NCBI GenBank assembly: GCA_963742035.1
Contig: CAVUKH010000012.1
Coordinates: 62,001 to 126,000, forward strand
Length of the DNA: 64,000 bases
DNA from: Bog-473 sp963742035
Lineage (GTDB): Bacteria > Actinomycetota > Acidimicrobiia > Acidimicrobiales > RAAP-2
Direction of reading: 5' to 3'
Below the pieces are notes generated by a model, which did not search any database, had not been told where the DNA came from, and worked only from the letters and a program-made list of their open reading frames with translations. The position numbers were made by a program, and so were the translations under genes. This document shows positions 7,703-14,534 of this stretch, piece after piece (the first letter of the stretch is position 1; every line of letters starts with the position of its first letter).

Positions 7703-9076
7703 ATGCTCGGGATCCATGGGATCGGGCGGGACAAAGCCGACTACTACGTGTCCGACCTGGCCCTCGAGTTGCCCGTGGCCGGGCCGGGTCGCTGGCTCGG
7801 GAGCGCCGCCGCCGGGCTCGGGCTGGCCGGTACGGTGCGGGCCGACCAATTCACCAGAGTGCTCGAAGGCCGCCAGCCCCGGTCCGGCGTGCTTCTCGGA
7901 TCGGGACGGGCCTCCATGGGGGCGTTCGACCTCACGTTCAGCGCACCGAAGTCGGTGAGCGTGCTGTTCGCATTGGCGGGCGCCGACGTGGCAGGTGCCG
8001 TTGTGGCGGCGCACGGCCGGGCCGTTGCCGGATCGCTCTCGTACCTCGAACAGCACGGCATCACGGCTGTCCGGCGATCGGGTGCCGACCGCGTCGTGCT
8101 GCCGACCGGCGGCGCGGTTGCGGCGGCATTCACCCACGGGGTCAGTCGCAACGGCGACCCGCACCTCCACAGCCACGTCGTGGTGGCCAACCTCGTGCAC
8201 GGTGCGGACGGCCGTTGGGGCGCCTGTGACCGGCGCGGGATGGATGCGCACCGCCTGGCCGCCTCGGCGGTGTACGAGGCACATCTGCGCGCCGGGTTGA
8301 CGGTCACCTTGGGTGCGCGCTGGTCCGCCGGTCCCGGGCGTTCGACCGAAGTGGCCGGTGTCGGACCCGAGCTGCTGGCCGAGTTCTCGACCCGGGGCGC
8401 TGACATTCGCCGCCACATGCACGAACACGGTGCACACACGGGCCGCGGGGCCCGCGTCGCCTGGGCGGCGACGCGTCCGGTCAAGGCGCCCGGTATGCCG
8501 TTCGCCGATCTGGCGGCACTCTGGCGGCAGCGGGCCCACGCGGTCGGTGGCGACCTCCGGCTCGAGCCGGGCCGGTCCCAAGAGGGACCCTCCGTGCTCG
8601 ACGAGCACCGTTACGCGGGCGTGATCTCCCTGCCGGCGCACGGTGGGGCGCACCGTCGCGACGTCGTGGCGGCCTTCGGCACCGCGGCCAGGGACGGCGC
8701 CGACGCCGCCACGCTCGAACGACTCGTCGGGCAATGGGTCCCGCCCGGACCACCCGGAGTGGGGGAACCGCTCCACCAGCGCCGTACGGTCGTGCCGGCG
8801 AACCACCAGCTGCGCGCCCTGGGTCCCCGGCCGGTCGATCCCGACGACCACGCGGTGTGGCTGGGCGCGGCGCGCACGCTGGAGGCGTACCGCAAGAGAT
8901 GGGGTGTCACGCACACGCCGGAGCCGTTCGGTCTGGCGACCCCTTCGCAGAGCCTGGCGTCCCTGCCGGCCCGTCGCGTGGCTGATCACCTCCGCACGGA
9001 GCGGGTGGTGGCGGCGGCACGGGCCCGGCTCGGATGGAGCGAGACCCGGACGGTGGAGCGTGGGCTCGGGCGCTGA
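7703..9076 (+). CDS. TrwC/MobF-type relaxase, relaxase domain only
   Basis: 457 residues from ATG 7703 with GAGGGGAG upstream. Residues about 8-300 form a MobF relaxase: DKADYYVSDL with the catalytic Tyr pair, PGRWLGSAAAGLGL, FDLTFSAPKSVSVLFALAG, and the three-His metal site in GDPHLHSHVVVANLVHG. Such enzymes nick one strand at oriT and stay covalently attached during conjugation. Full TrwC/TraI proteins are about 950 residues or more with a helicase domain; none is here, and the last 130 residues are unplaced. The partner coupling ATPase is convergent and immediately adjacent. No VirB-type channel genes are visible, so it may be an orphan or mobilisation module. Confidence 0.88.
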   Translation: MLGIHGIGRDKADYYVSDLALELPVAGPGRWLGSAAAGLGLAGTVRADQFTRVLEGRQPRSGVLLGSGRASMGAFDLTFSAPKSVSVLFALAGADVAGAVVAAHGRAVAGSLSYLEQHGITAVRRSGADRVVLPTGGAVAAAFTHGVSRNGDPHLHSHVVVANLVHGADGRWGACDRRGMDAHRLAASAVYEAHLRAGLTVTLGARWSAGPGRSTEVAGVGPELLAEFSTRGADIRRHMHEHGAHTGRGARVAWAATRPVKAPGMPFADLAALWRQRAHAVGGDLRLEPGRSQEGPSVLDEHRYAGVISLPAHGGAHRRDVVAAFGTAARDGADAATLERLVGQWVPPGPPGVGEPLHQRRTVVPANHQLRALGPRPVDPDDHAVWLGAARTLEAYRKRWGVTHTPEPFGLATPSQSLASLPARRVADHLRTERVVAAARARLGWSETRTVERGLGR

Positions 9077-9095
9077 CATGATCGGTCAGCGCCCG
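9067..9095. terminator. Bidirectional terminator over both stop codons
   Basis: A perfect 11-bp inverted repeat, arms 9067-9077 (CGGGCGCTGAC) and 9085-9095 (GTCAGCGCCCG), with a 7-nt loop. The relaxase stop TGA (9074-9076) lies in one arm and the TraD stop (complement of 9086-9088) in the other, so the stem can form at the 3' end of either transcript. No strong U tract follows on either strand, so termination efficiency is uncertain. Confidence 0.6.
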
Positions 9096-10519
9096 CGCTC
9101 GGCGGCCCCGGTGGAGACGAGCTGACGAGCCGGGGACAAGAGGTCACGCCAGGGTGCGCAGGCATGGGCGGGTGTGAGGGAGACCTCGAAGACCGCCTTG
9201 TCCGCCCCGAGGACGAGGGCGTGTCCTGGCGCGCCGTGCGCGACGGCATCGACGGGGAGGCGCGCCTGGCGGATGCTGCCCACGGAGGTCGAAGGACGGA
9301 TACGTCCCCAGCGGCCTACCGACTCGCTGAGGGTCGTGGAGGCGACCTCCCGGTGGCCGGCCAGCGCGCTGATGTCACGCAGCGTCGCGCTGTCGGCGAT
9401 GCCGCGCAGGACCACGGTTGTGCCGAAGAGCGACAGGAATCCGTCGGCCGCCGGCCCCCACCGGACACGGGCCTGGGAGAGGTCCTGCAGGCAGGCCAGC
9501 ACCAGGAGCCCTTGTCCGGCTCCCTCGCTGACCATGGACGGGAGGTCGGGGATCGGTGCGATGTTGGCGACTTCGTCGAGGGCGAGCAGTGTCGGGGGCC
9601 CGGCATGCCCGTCCCGCGACCGGGCGTAGGCAGCGTCGCGCACGTCACCGAGGATGGCGACCACAAGCGGAGCAAACTGGCGTTGGCGTCGGCCGGCCGA
9701 GCAGATGTAGAGCGTGTTGGCTCCATCGCAGAACGTATCGAGGTCCAACGGGGTGGCATGGGTGGACGCCAGCGCGCCCTGCGTGCGGTACGCGGCCAAG
9801 ACGCCCGATGCGGTTGACCAGATACCTGACTGCTCACGGGAATCCGTCGCGACGATTCCGGCGAGCAGATCGGTGGCCGGAGCGTCCTCTCCGCTTTGCG
9901 AGGCGAGAATTTCGAGCGCGGGGGCCCCATTGTGGCGATCGATCCATTTCAGGACGTCCCGCATCGTGAGCTCTTCCGTGGCCGCTGCGTGGAGGAGTGT
10001 CGAGAGCAGCGCGCCCGCCCGTTCGGTCCAGTGGTGCTCGCCGCCGCGCTGTCCGCTCAAGCGGCTCGCGCCGACCATTGCGTCGGCGGTGACCACTGCC
10101 GCGTCCCAGTCGGAGGCGGTGGTGAGGGGTGACCAACCCACGCGCTCGACGCCTGGTGGGCACGGCACCTCACCGCTCGGATCGTAGAGAAACGACCACC
10201 CTTCGTCGCGGCGCGCCGGCGCTGTCGCGCGCATGACGTCCGGCTTGGTCGATGTCGAGACGACCGGACCGTCGCACAGCAAAATATTAGGGATGACCAG
10301 GGATGATGTCTTCCCCGAGCGTGGCGGCCCGAGCACCAGCGTCGAGCACTGGGCGCCGGCCCATGCCCACCCTTGTGCGCCCTCCCCAACATAGATGCCG
10401 TGGCTGGCCACACGGTGGACCCGATGCAGCGCGGCAGTCGAAATCGGGCACACACCGTCCGCGCCGACATGTCTATGACCATGGCGTTCCACACACGCGA
10501 TGTTTGCGTTGGGGAACAA
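9086..10519 (-). CDS. VirD4/TraD-like conjugative coupling ATPase, no membrane anchor
   Basis: 477 residues. Walker A LVLGPPRSGKTSSLVIPNIL and Walker B LLALDEVANIAPIPDLPSMV, together with EGAGQGLLVLACLQDLSQAR and the C-terminal GHALVLGADKAVFEVSL, match type IV coupling proteins that bring relaxase-bound DNA to the secretion channel. The usual N-terminal transmembrane helices are missing; the stretch before Walker A is only about 65 residues and hydrophilic. The only in-frame start near the N-terminus is TTG 10519 without a clear ribosome site, and a TGA lies 6 codons further up; internal GTGs are alternatives. It is convergent with the relaxase gene. Confidence 0.85.
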   Translation of the reverse strand: MFPNANIACVERHGHRHVGADGVCPISTAALHRVHRVASHGIYVGEGAQGWAWAGAQCSTLVLGPPRSGKTSSLVIPNILLCDGPVVSTSTKPDVMRATAPARRDEGWSFLYDPSGEVPCPPGVERVGWSPLTTASDWDAAVVTADAMVGASRLSGQRGGEHHWTERAGALLSTLLHAAATEELTMRDVLKWIDRHNGAPALEILASQSGEDAPATDLLAGIVATDSREQSGIWSTASGVLAAYRTQGALASTHATPLDLDTFCDGANTLYICSAGRRQRQFAPLVVAILGDVRDAAYARSRDGHAGPPTLLALDEVANIAPIPDLPSMVSEGAGQGLLVLACLQDLSQARVRWGPAADGFLSLFGTTVVLRGIADSATLRDISALAGHREVASTTLSESVGRWGRIRPSTSVGSIRQARLPVDAVAHGAPGHALVLGADKAVFEVSLTPAHACAPWRDLLSPARQLVSTGAAERGR

Positions 10520-11014
10520 GAAATTCCATGGGACATATCACCCAATGTGACGACAACAACACGGTGATGACGACGCGCGCACGCAGGACAAGGGTCGATT
10601 TGCGCGCGCAATGCAGAGTGAAACGGTTGTCGTGCGCGCGTGCAAAATGACGCCGCGAAATAAGAATGCTTGACCTGAGCATGCATATAACAGAAGAATG
10701 TGTCTACCCGAAGTGTGAGGGAGGGTATGACATGTGCTGCGACACAACGAAGTGTGGCGCGCAGAACGAAATCTGTCGGCATCGTTTTCGCGCGCTCGTT
10801 TCGTCGTGCCACGGCGTCAGCGTGACGTTGCACCTCGGGGAATCAAGTCGGTTTGGCGTGGTGCGGTGGCGTTCATGACGCCGGCACAGTTGCGACAGCC
10901 GACGCAGTTGCAAGTGAAACCGGTGCGGCAGTGCGTACGGCGAGAGGTAGTCGATCTCGGCGTGGCGCAGGCTTCACCTCTATTCAGTGACCATGCTCCT
11001 AGGGAGGTGCACCT
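10520..11014. other. Non-coding, compositionally odd region upstream of the coupling ATPase
   Basis: 495 bp without a convincing gene. The short frames here (for example 10666-10878) lack ribosome sites and coding character. The stretch is less G+C-rich than its flanks and carries CGCGC-containing blocks at about 10573, 10602, 10633, 10756 and 10788, spaced near 30 bp within two groups. One is the perfect palindrome TTGCGCGCGCAA (10600-10611). An inverted repeat ATGCT-N7-AGCAT lies at 10666-10682. Next to a relaxase module this could be the transfer origin or a control region; that is inference. A good GGGAGG at about 11000 serves the next gene. Confidence 0.4.
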
Positions 11015-11467
11015 GTGGCAGTAGCCGCAAAAAGAAGGGCCCCGGCCAAGAAGGCCGCGAAAAAACGGGCCCCCGCAAAGAAGGCAGCGAAGCGCGCGCC
11101 GGCGAAGAAGGCCGTCAAGCGGGCTCCGGCACGGAAGTCCGTGAAGCGGGCTCCGGCACGGAAGGCTGCGAAGAAGCGGGCTCCGGCGAAGAAGGCAGCC
11201 AAGCGGGCTCCGGCCCGTAAGGCCGTCAAGAAGCGGGCTCCTGCGAAGAGGGCGGCGAAGCGGGCTCCGGCCCGTAAGGCCACCAAGAAGCGGGCTCCGG
11301 CGCGGAAGGCTGCCAAGAAGCGGGCTCCGGCGAAGAAGGCGGCGAAGCGCACAGTGCGCAAGGCCACCAAGAAGCGGGCTCCTGCGAAGAGGGCGACGAA
11401 GCGGGCTCCGGCACGCAAGGCCACCAAGAAGCGGGCTCCGGCACGCAAGGCGGCGAAGCGGCGCTGA
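11015..11467 (+). CDS. Histone H1-like Lys/Ala/Arg/Pro repeat protein
   Basis: 150 residues from GTG 11015, with GGGAGGTG upstream. From residue 5 to the end the protein is a degenerate repeat of about 8-10 residues, KRAPA(K/R)KA, with no other domain. This matches the basic C-terminal tail of actinobacterial HU (HupB/HupS) and histone H1-like bacterial proteins, which bind and compact DNA non-specifically. A globular HU domain is absent both in frame and in the 150 bp upstream. The neighbours cofC and gpsA match the region around hupB in mycobacteria, so this may be a tail-only descendant (inference). The underlying DNA is also repetitive. Confidence 0.8.
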   Translation: MAVAAKRRAPAKKAAKKRAPAKKAAKRAPAKKAVKRAPARKSVKRAPARKAAKKRAPAKKAAKRAPARKAVKKRAPAKRAAKRAPARKATKKRAPARKAAKKRAPAKKAAKRTVRKATKKRAPAKRATKRAPARKATKKRAPARKAAKRR

Positions 11468-11474
11468 GCGCCTC

Positions 11475-11518
11475 GTTCCTTCGGGAACACGCGAGACCGG
11501 GGGCCTTCGGGCCCCCGG
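11475..11518 (+). terminator. Two tandem UUCG-loop hairpins after the histone-like gene
   Basis: Hairpin 1 is GTTCC-TTCG-GGAAC (11475-11488). Hairpin 2 has a perfect 9-bp stem CCGGGGGCC-TTCG-GGCCCCCGG (11497-11518). Both have the very stable UUCG tetraloop. They begin 8 bp after the stop of the histone-like gene and end 19 bp before the convergent cofC stop, so hairpin 2 could serve both genes. There is no long U tract, which is usual for high-G+C actinobacterial terminators. Confidence 0.75.
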
Positions 11519-11536
11519 CTCCGCGTCCGGCCGGCG

Positions 11537-12160
11537 TCAGGTCGTCGCGCTGAGCTCCGCGACATCGGCGGGCCAGTCGACGTCGTAGGCCAAATTCGGG
11601 TGTCGGAGGACGCGTACGGGGAGACCGAGGCGTGTCGCCTCGGCCCGGTGGGCCCGGAACGAGGTCGGGCCGTAGGCGAAGCGGAAGTCCGATCCGGCCG
11701 GGAGTCGCAGCACGTTGGTGCCGTCATCCCGTCGATCCGGCACGAGGGTCACCCCGTCGAACGGTGCGAGCACGCCCAGCCCTTGCGCCCGAGGGAGGTC
11801 ACCGTGGGCCACGGTGACCCAACGGGCGCCCGCCCGGGCCAGCCGGTCGACCCCCGCCCGCACGGCACCGTTCAGGCCCTGGCCGGGCTCCCACATGACG
11901 GTGGCGCCGACATCCGAGGCCCATTGCGCGACGTCGGGGTCGTCGCAGACCACGGCGACGGGCAGTGGGACGCACGCCGCCACCACTTGCGCCGCCATGG
12001 TGCGGACGAGAGTGATGCGATCGGGATCGGACAGGGCCGAGCCCAGCCTCCGCTTGGCCTGATGGAAGGCCTTGACCGGGATCAGGACGACATCGGGGCC
12101 CAGCTCGGCGTCGGCTGGTTGCCCCGTGTGCTGCGCTGCCGGCACGGTGGCCCTCGACAC
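11537..12160 (-). CDS. cofC: 2-phospho-L-lactate guanylyltransferase CofC (F420 synthesis)
   Basis: 207 residues from GTG 12160; GTG 12145 is an equally simple alternative. DVVLIPVKAFHQAKRRLGSA is the nucleotide-binding opening of CofC/FbiD. VAVVCDDPDVAQWASDVGA, GQGLNGAVRAGVDRLARAGA, VTVAHGDLPRAQGLGVL and VPDRRDDGTNVLRLPAGSDF complete the nucleotidyltransferase fold. The enzyme activates phospholactate (or phosphoenolpyruvate in mycobacteria) with GTP as the first committed step of F420 synthesis. It is divergent from gpsA with 59 bp between, the same pairing as mycobacterial fbiD-gpsA. Confidence 0.92.
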   Translation of the reverse strand: MSRATVPAAQHTGQPADAELGPDVVLIPVKAFHQAKRRLGSALSDPDRITLVRTMAAQVVAACVPLPVAVVCDDPDVAQWASDVGATVMWEPGQGLNGAVRAGVDRLARAGARWVTVAHGDLPRAQGLGVLAPFDGVTLVPDRRDDGTNVLRLPAGSDFRFAYGPTSFRAHRAEATRLGLPVRVLRHPNLAYDVDWPADVAELSATT

Positions 12161-12219
12161 CGGGTCAGTGTAGAGGTGGACGCGGGCGCTGTTGCAGTGC
12201 CGTCCTAGGCTCTGGTGGC

Positions 12220-13242
12220 ATGAACAACCGGGTGGCGGTGATCGGTGCGGGCTCGTGGGGCACCGCGGTCGGGACCATTGTCGGTGCCACCCATCCCGCC
12301 TCCCTCTGGGCACGCTCGCCCGAGCTGGCGGCGTCCATGGCCCGGACCGGCACGAACGAGAAGTACCTCCCGGGCGTGCAGATCCCCGACGGCTTGACGG
12401 TGACGTCGTCGCTCGCCGAGGCGCTCGACGGTGTGCGCATCGTGTTCATGGCGGTGCCGTCGCACGGATTTCGCACCGTCCTGACCGACATGCAGCCCCT
12501 GGCGGAAGACGTCGAAGCCGTCGTGAGCCTGGCCAAGGGGATCGAGATGGGCACCAACCTGCGCATGTCCCAGGTCGTGGCCGAGGTGCTGCCCGGGGTG
12601 CCCGCGGGTGTCCTGACGGGCCCGAACCTGGCGCGTGAGGTCGCCCAGGGTCATCCGGCCGCCTGCGTGGTGGCCCTGGCGGACGAGGAGCTGGCCACCC
12701 GTGTGCAGGCGCTCGTGCACACCCGTACGTTCCGTGCCTATATGGGGACCGACGTCGTCGGGTGCGAGATCGCCGGCGCCACGAAGAACGTGATGGCCAT
12801 CGCCGCCGGCATCGGGGACGGATTGGGGCTGGGGGACAACACGCGCGCCGTCCTCATCACCCGCGGTCTCGCCGAATTGGGGCGGCTGGGCGTGGCGTTG
12901 GGCGGGAAGGTGCTGACCTTCGGCGGCCTGGCCGGCGTCGGTGACCTGGTGGCGACCTGTGCCAGCCCCCAGAGCCGGAACCGCACGGTGGGGTTTGCTC
13001 TGGGGCAGGGGCAGTCCCTCGACGACATCGTGGGCGGCATGCACATGGTGGCCGAGGGCATCAAGAGTGCAGGACCGTTGGTCGGGTTGGCGCAGGCGCA
13101 CGGCGTCGAGATGCCGATCGCGGAGCAGGTCCAGGCGATCGTGGAAGGGCGCTGTTCCCCCGCCGACGCCCTCCTGAACCTGATGCGGCGGCCCTCGCGT
13201 CCCGAATGGGACGAGACGCTGCTGCGGGGGCTCCCGACATGA
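12220..13242 (+). CDS. gpsA: Glycerol-3-phosphate dehydrogenase [NAD(P)+]
   Basis: 340 residues from ATG 12220. NAD(P)-binding motif VAVIGAGSWGTAVGTIVG at the N-terminus, LAKGIEMGTNLRMSQVV, GVLTGPNLAREVAQGHPAAC, and catalytic AGATKNVMAIAAGIGDGLGL with the essential lysine. FGGLAGVGDLVATCASPQSR and RNRTVGFALGQG near the C-terminus are also typical. It reduces dihydroxyacetone phosphate to sn-glycerol-3-phosphate for phospholipid synthesis. The stop overlaps the start of the adenylate cyclase gene by 4 bp, indicating translational coupling. Confidence 0.97.
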   Translation: MNNRVAVIGAGSWGTAVGTIVGATHPASLWARSPELAASMARTGTNEKYLPGVQIPDGLTVTSSLAEALDGVRIVFMAVPSHGFRTVLTDMQPLAEDVEAVVSLAKGIEMGTNLRMSQVVAEVLPGVPAGVLTGPNLAREVAQGHPAACVVALADEELATRVQALVHTRTFRAYMGTDVVGCEIAGATKNVMAIAAGIGDGLGLGDNTRAVLITRGLAELGRLGVALGGKVLTFGGLAGVGDLVATCASPQSRNRTVGFALGQGQSLDDIVGGMHMVAEGIKSAGPLVGLAQAHGVEMPIAEQVQAIVEGRCSPADALLNLMRRPSRPEWDETLLRGLPT

Positions 13243-14534
13243 GCGGGCTCTTCCACAGCTACGACCTGCTGCCCGAGGCGGACGACGAGGCCCGTCGGGA
13301 GGGGGCGCTGGACCACGTCAAGGAGATCCTCCTGATGCACGGTGCGACCGAGGAGGAGATCGACCAGGCCGTGGCGGACGGGGTGATCGACCTCTTCGCC
13401 GCCGACCGTCTGCTCGTCCCGTCGCGTCGGCGGTACACCAGGGTCGAGGTGGCCGAGCTCACCGGTGTCGGCGTCGAGATGCTGGAGCGTTTCTGGCGTG
13501 CGCTCGGCTTCCCCGGCGTCGACGATGAGGACCGCGCCTTCACCGACCTCGACCTCGAAGCGGTCCGCCTCTTCCAGGGTTTGCAGGCCCTCGGAGCGGC
13601 CGACGCCGAGACGGCCGTGCAGATGGCCCGGGTGATCGGCTCGTCCATGGCCCGGATCGCCGAGGCCGAGCTCGTGCCGGGCGACATGGTGAGCGCTGAG
13701 GTCGACCCGATTCTCTCCGCCGAGGCCTTCGCCGGCGTGGCAGACGTGACCATTCCCGCCATGGCCAAGTTGTTGGAGTTCGTGTGGCGCCGCCAGGTGG
13801 CGGCGGGGATCCAGCGCAGCATGATGTTGCGCAGCCACGGATTGGCGCCGGGGCAGAGCCCGGTGATCGCCGTGGGGTTTGCCGACATGGTGGGTTTCAC
13901 CCTTCTGAGCCAGCACCTGAGCGACGAGGAGCTCGCTGCCGTGGTGCGACGCTTCGAGGAGATCTCCCACGACATCGTCACCAGTGCCCGTGGTCGGGTG
14001 GTCAAGATGATCGGTGACGAGGTCATGTTCGTGGTCGACAGCGTGGCCGACGCGGCGCGGATCGGCCTCAGCCTGGCCGATGCCTACGCCGACGACGACC
14101 TGCTGTCGGACGTGCGGGTCGGGCTGGCCAGCGGCCCGGTGCTGCTGCGAGACGGCGACTACTTCGGTCCCACGGTCAATCTGGCTCACCGGATCGTGAA
14201 CATCGGCAACCCGGGGACGGTGCTGATGTCGGACGAATTCCACAGCGCGCTGCTCCGGGAGGCGCCCGACGAGTTCACGGCCGAGGCCCTGCGGCCCCGA
14301 TTGCTCAAGGACCTGGGCCGTGTGCAGTTGTGGTGGTGCGGCCGAGCCGGCCAGGAGGCCGACGGCACCAGCGCCGCCGCCGACCGGCGGCGCAATGTGC
14401 GCTGGGAGCGGCTCTCGGAGGTCCTGCGGGACCTCGAGGAGTTGCGCGGCGTCGGCGAGCGGTTGCTCACGGCCAACCGGGCACCCGACTCAGACGGCGC
14501 GCAGCCGGGCCGTGGCGATGCCGAAGGGTCGTAG
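13239..14534 (+). CDS. Class III adenylate cyclase with N-terminal regulatory domain
   Basis: 431 residues starting in the ATGA overlap with gpsA. The C-terminal catalytic domain (about 205-370) has VGFADMVGFTLLSQHLSDEE with the metal Asp, VVKMIGDEVMFVVDS with the substrate Lys and second metal Asp, and GDYFGPTVNLAHRIVNIGNP with the second substrate residue (Asp) and transition-state Asn and Arg. The Lys/Asp pair indicates ATP rather than GTP. The N-terminal 200 residues include an HTH-like YTRVEVAELTGVGVEMLERF and resemble the autoinhibitory module of the mycobacterial pH-sensing cyclase Rv1264. No transmembrane helix is seen. The 3' end overlaps the convergent mannosidase gene by 45 bp. Confidence 0.88.
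   Translation: MSGLFHSYDLLPEADDEARREGALDHVKEILLMHGATEEEIDQAVADGVIDLFAADRLLVPSRRRYTRVEVAELTGVGVEMLERFWRALGFPGVDDEDRAFTDLDLEAVRLFQGLQALGAADAETAVQMARVIGSSMARIAEAELVPGDMVSAEVDPILSAEAFAGVADVTIPAMAKLLEFVWRRQVAAGIQRSMMLRSHGLAPGQSPVIAVGFADMVGFTLLSQHLSDEELAAVVRRFEEISHDIVTSARGRVVKMIGDEVMFVVDSVADAARIGLSLADAYADDDLLSDVRVGLASGPVLLRDGDYFGPTVNLAHRIVNIGNPGTVLMSDEFHSALLREAPDEFTAEALRPRLLKDLGRVQLWWCGRAGQEADGTSAAADRRRNVRWERLSEVLRDLEELRGVGERLLTANRAPDSDGAQPGRGDAEGS

Noticed and set aside
10670..10691. Sigma-70 promoter TTGACC / TATAAC in front of the histone-like gene
   Set aside because: The spacer is only 10 nt, far from 16-18 nt, and it lies 320 bp from the gene.
10666..10878. Small Cys-containing plus-strand frame (70 aa) in the odd non-coding region
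   Set aside because: No ribosome site, no conserved pattern and a start in AT-rich DNA; Cys content follows from TGT/TGC-rich sequence rather than a motif.
13206..13238. Earlier in-frame start for the cyclase inside gpsA
   Set aside because: ATG 13239 in the ATGA overlap is the normal coupling arrangement; the earlier start would add gpsA-overlapping residues with no similarity to cyclases.
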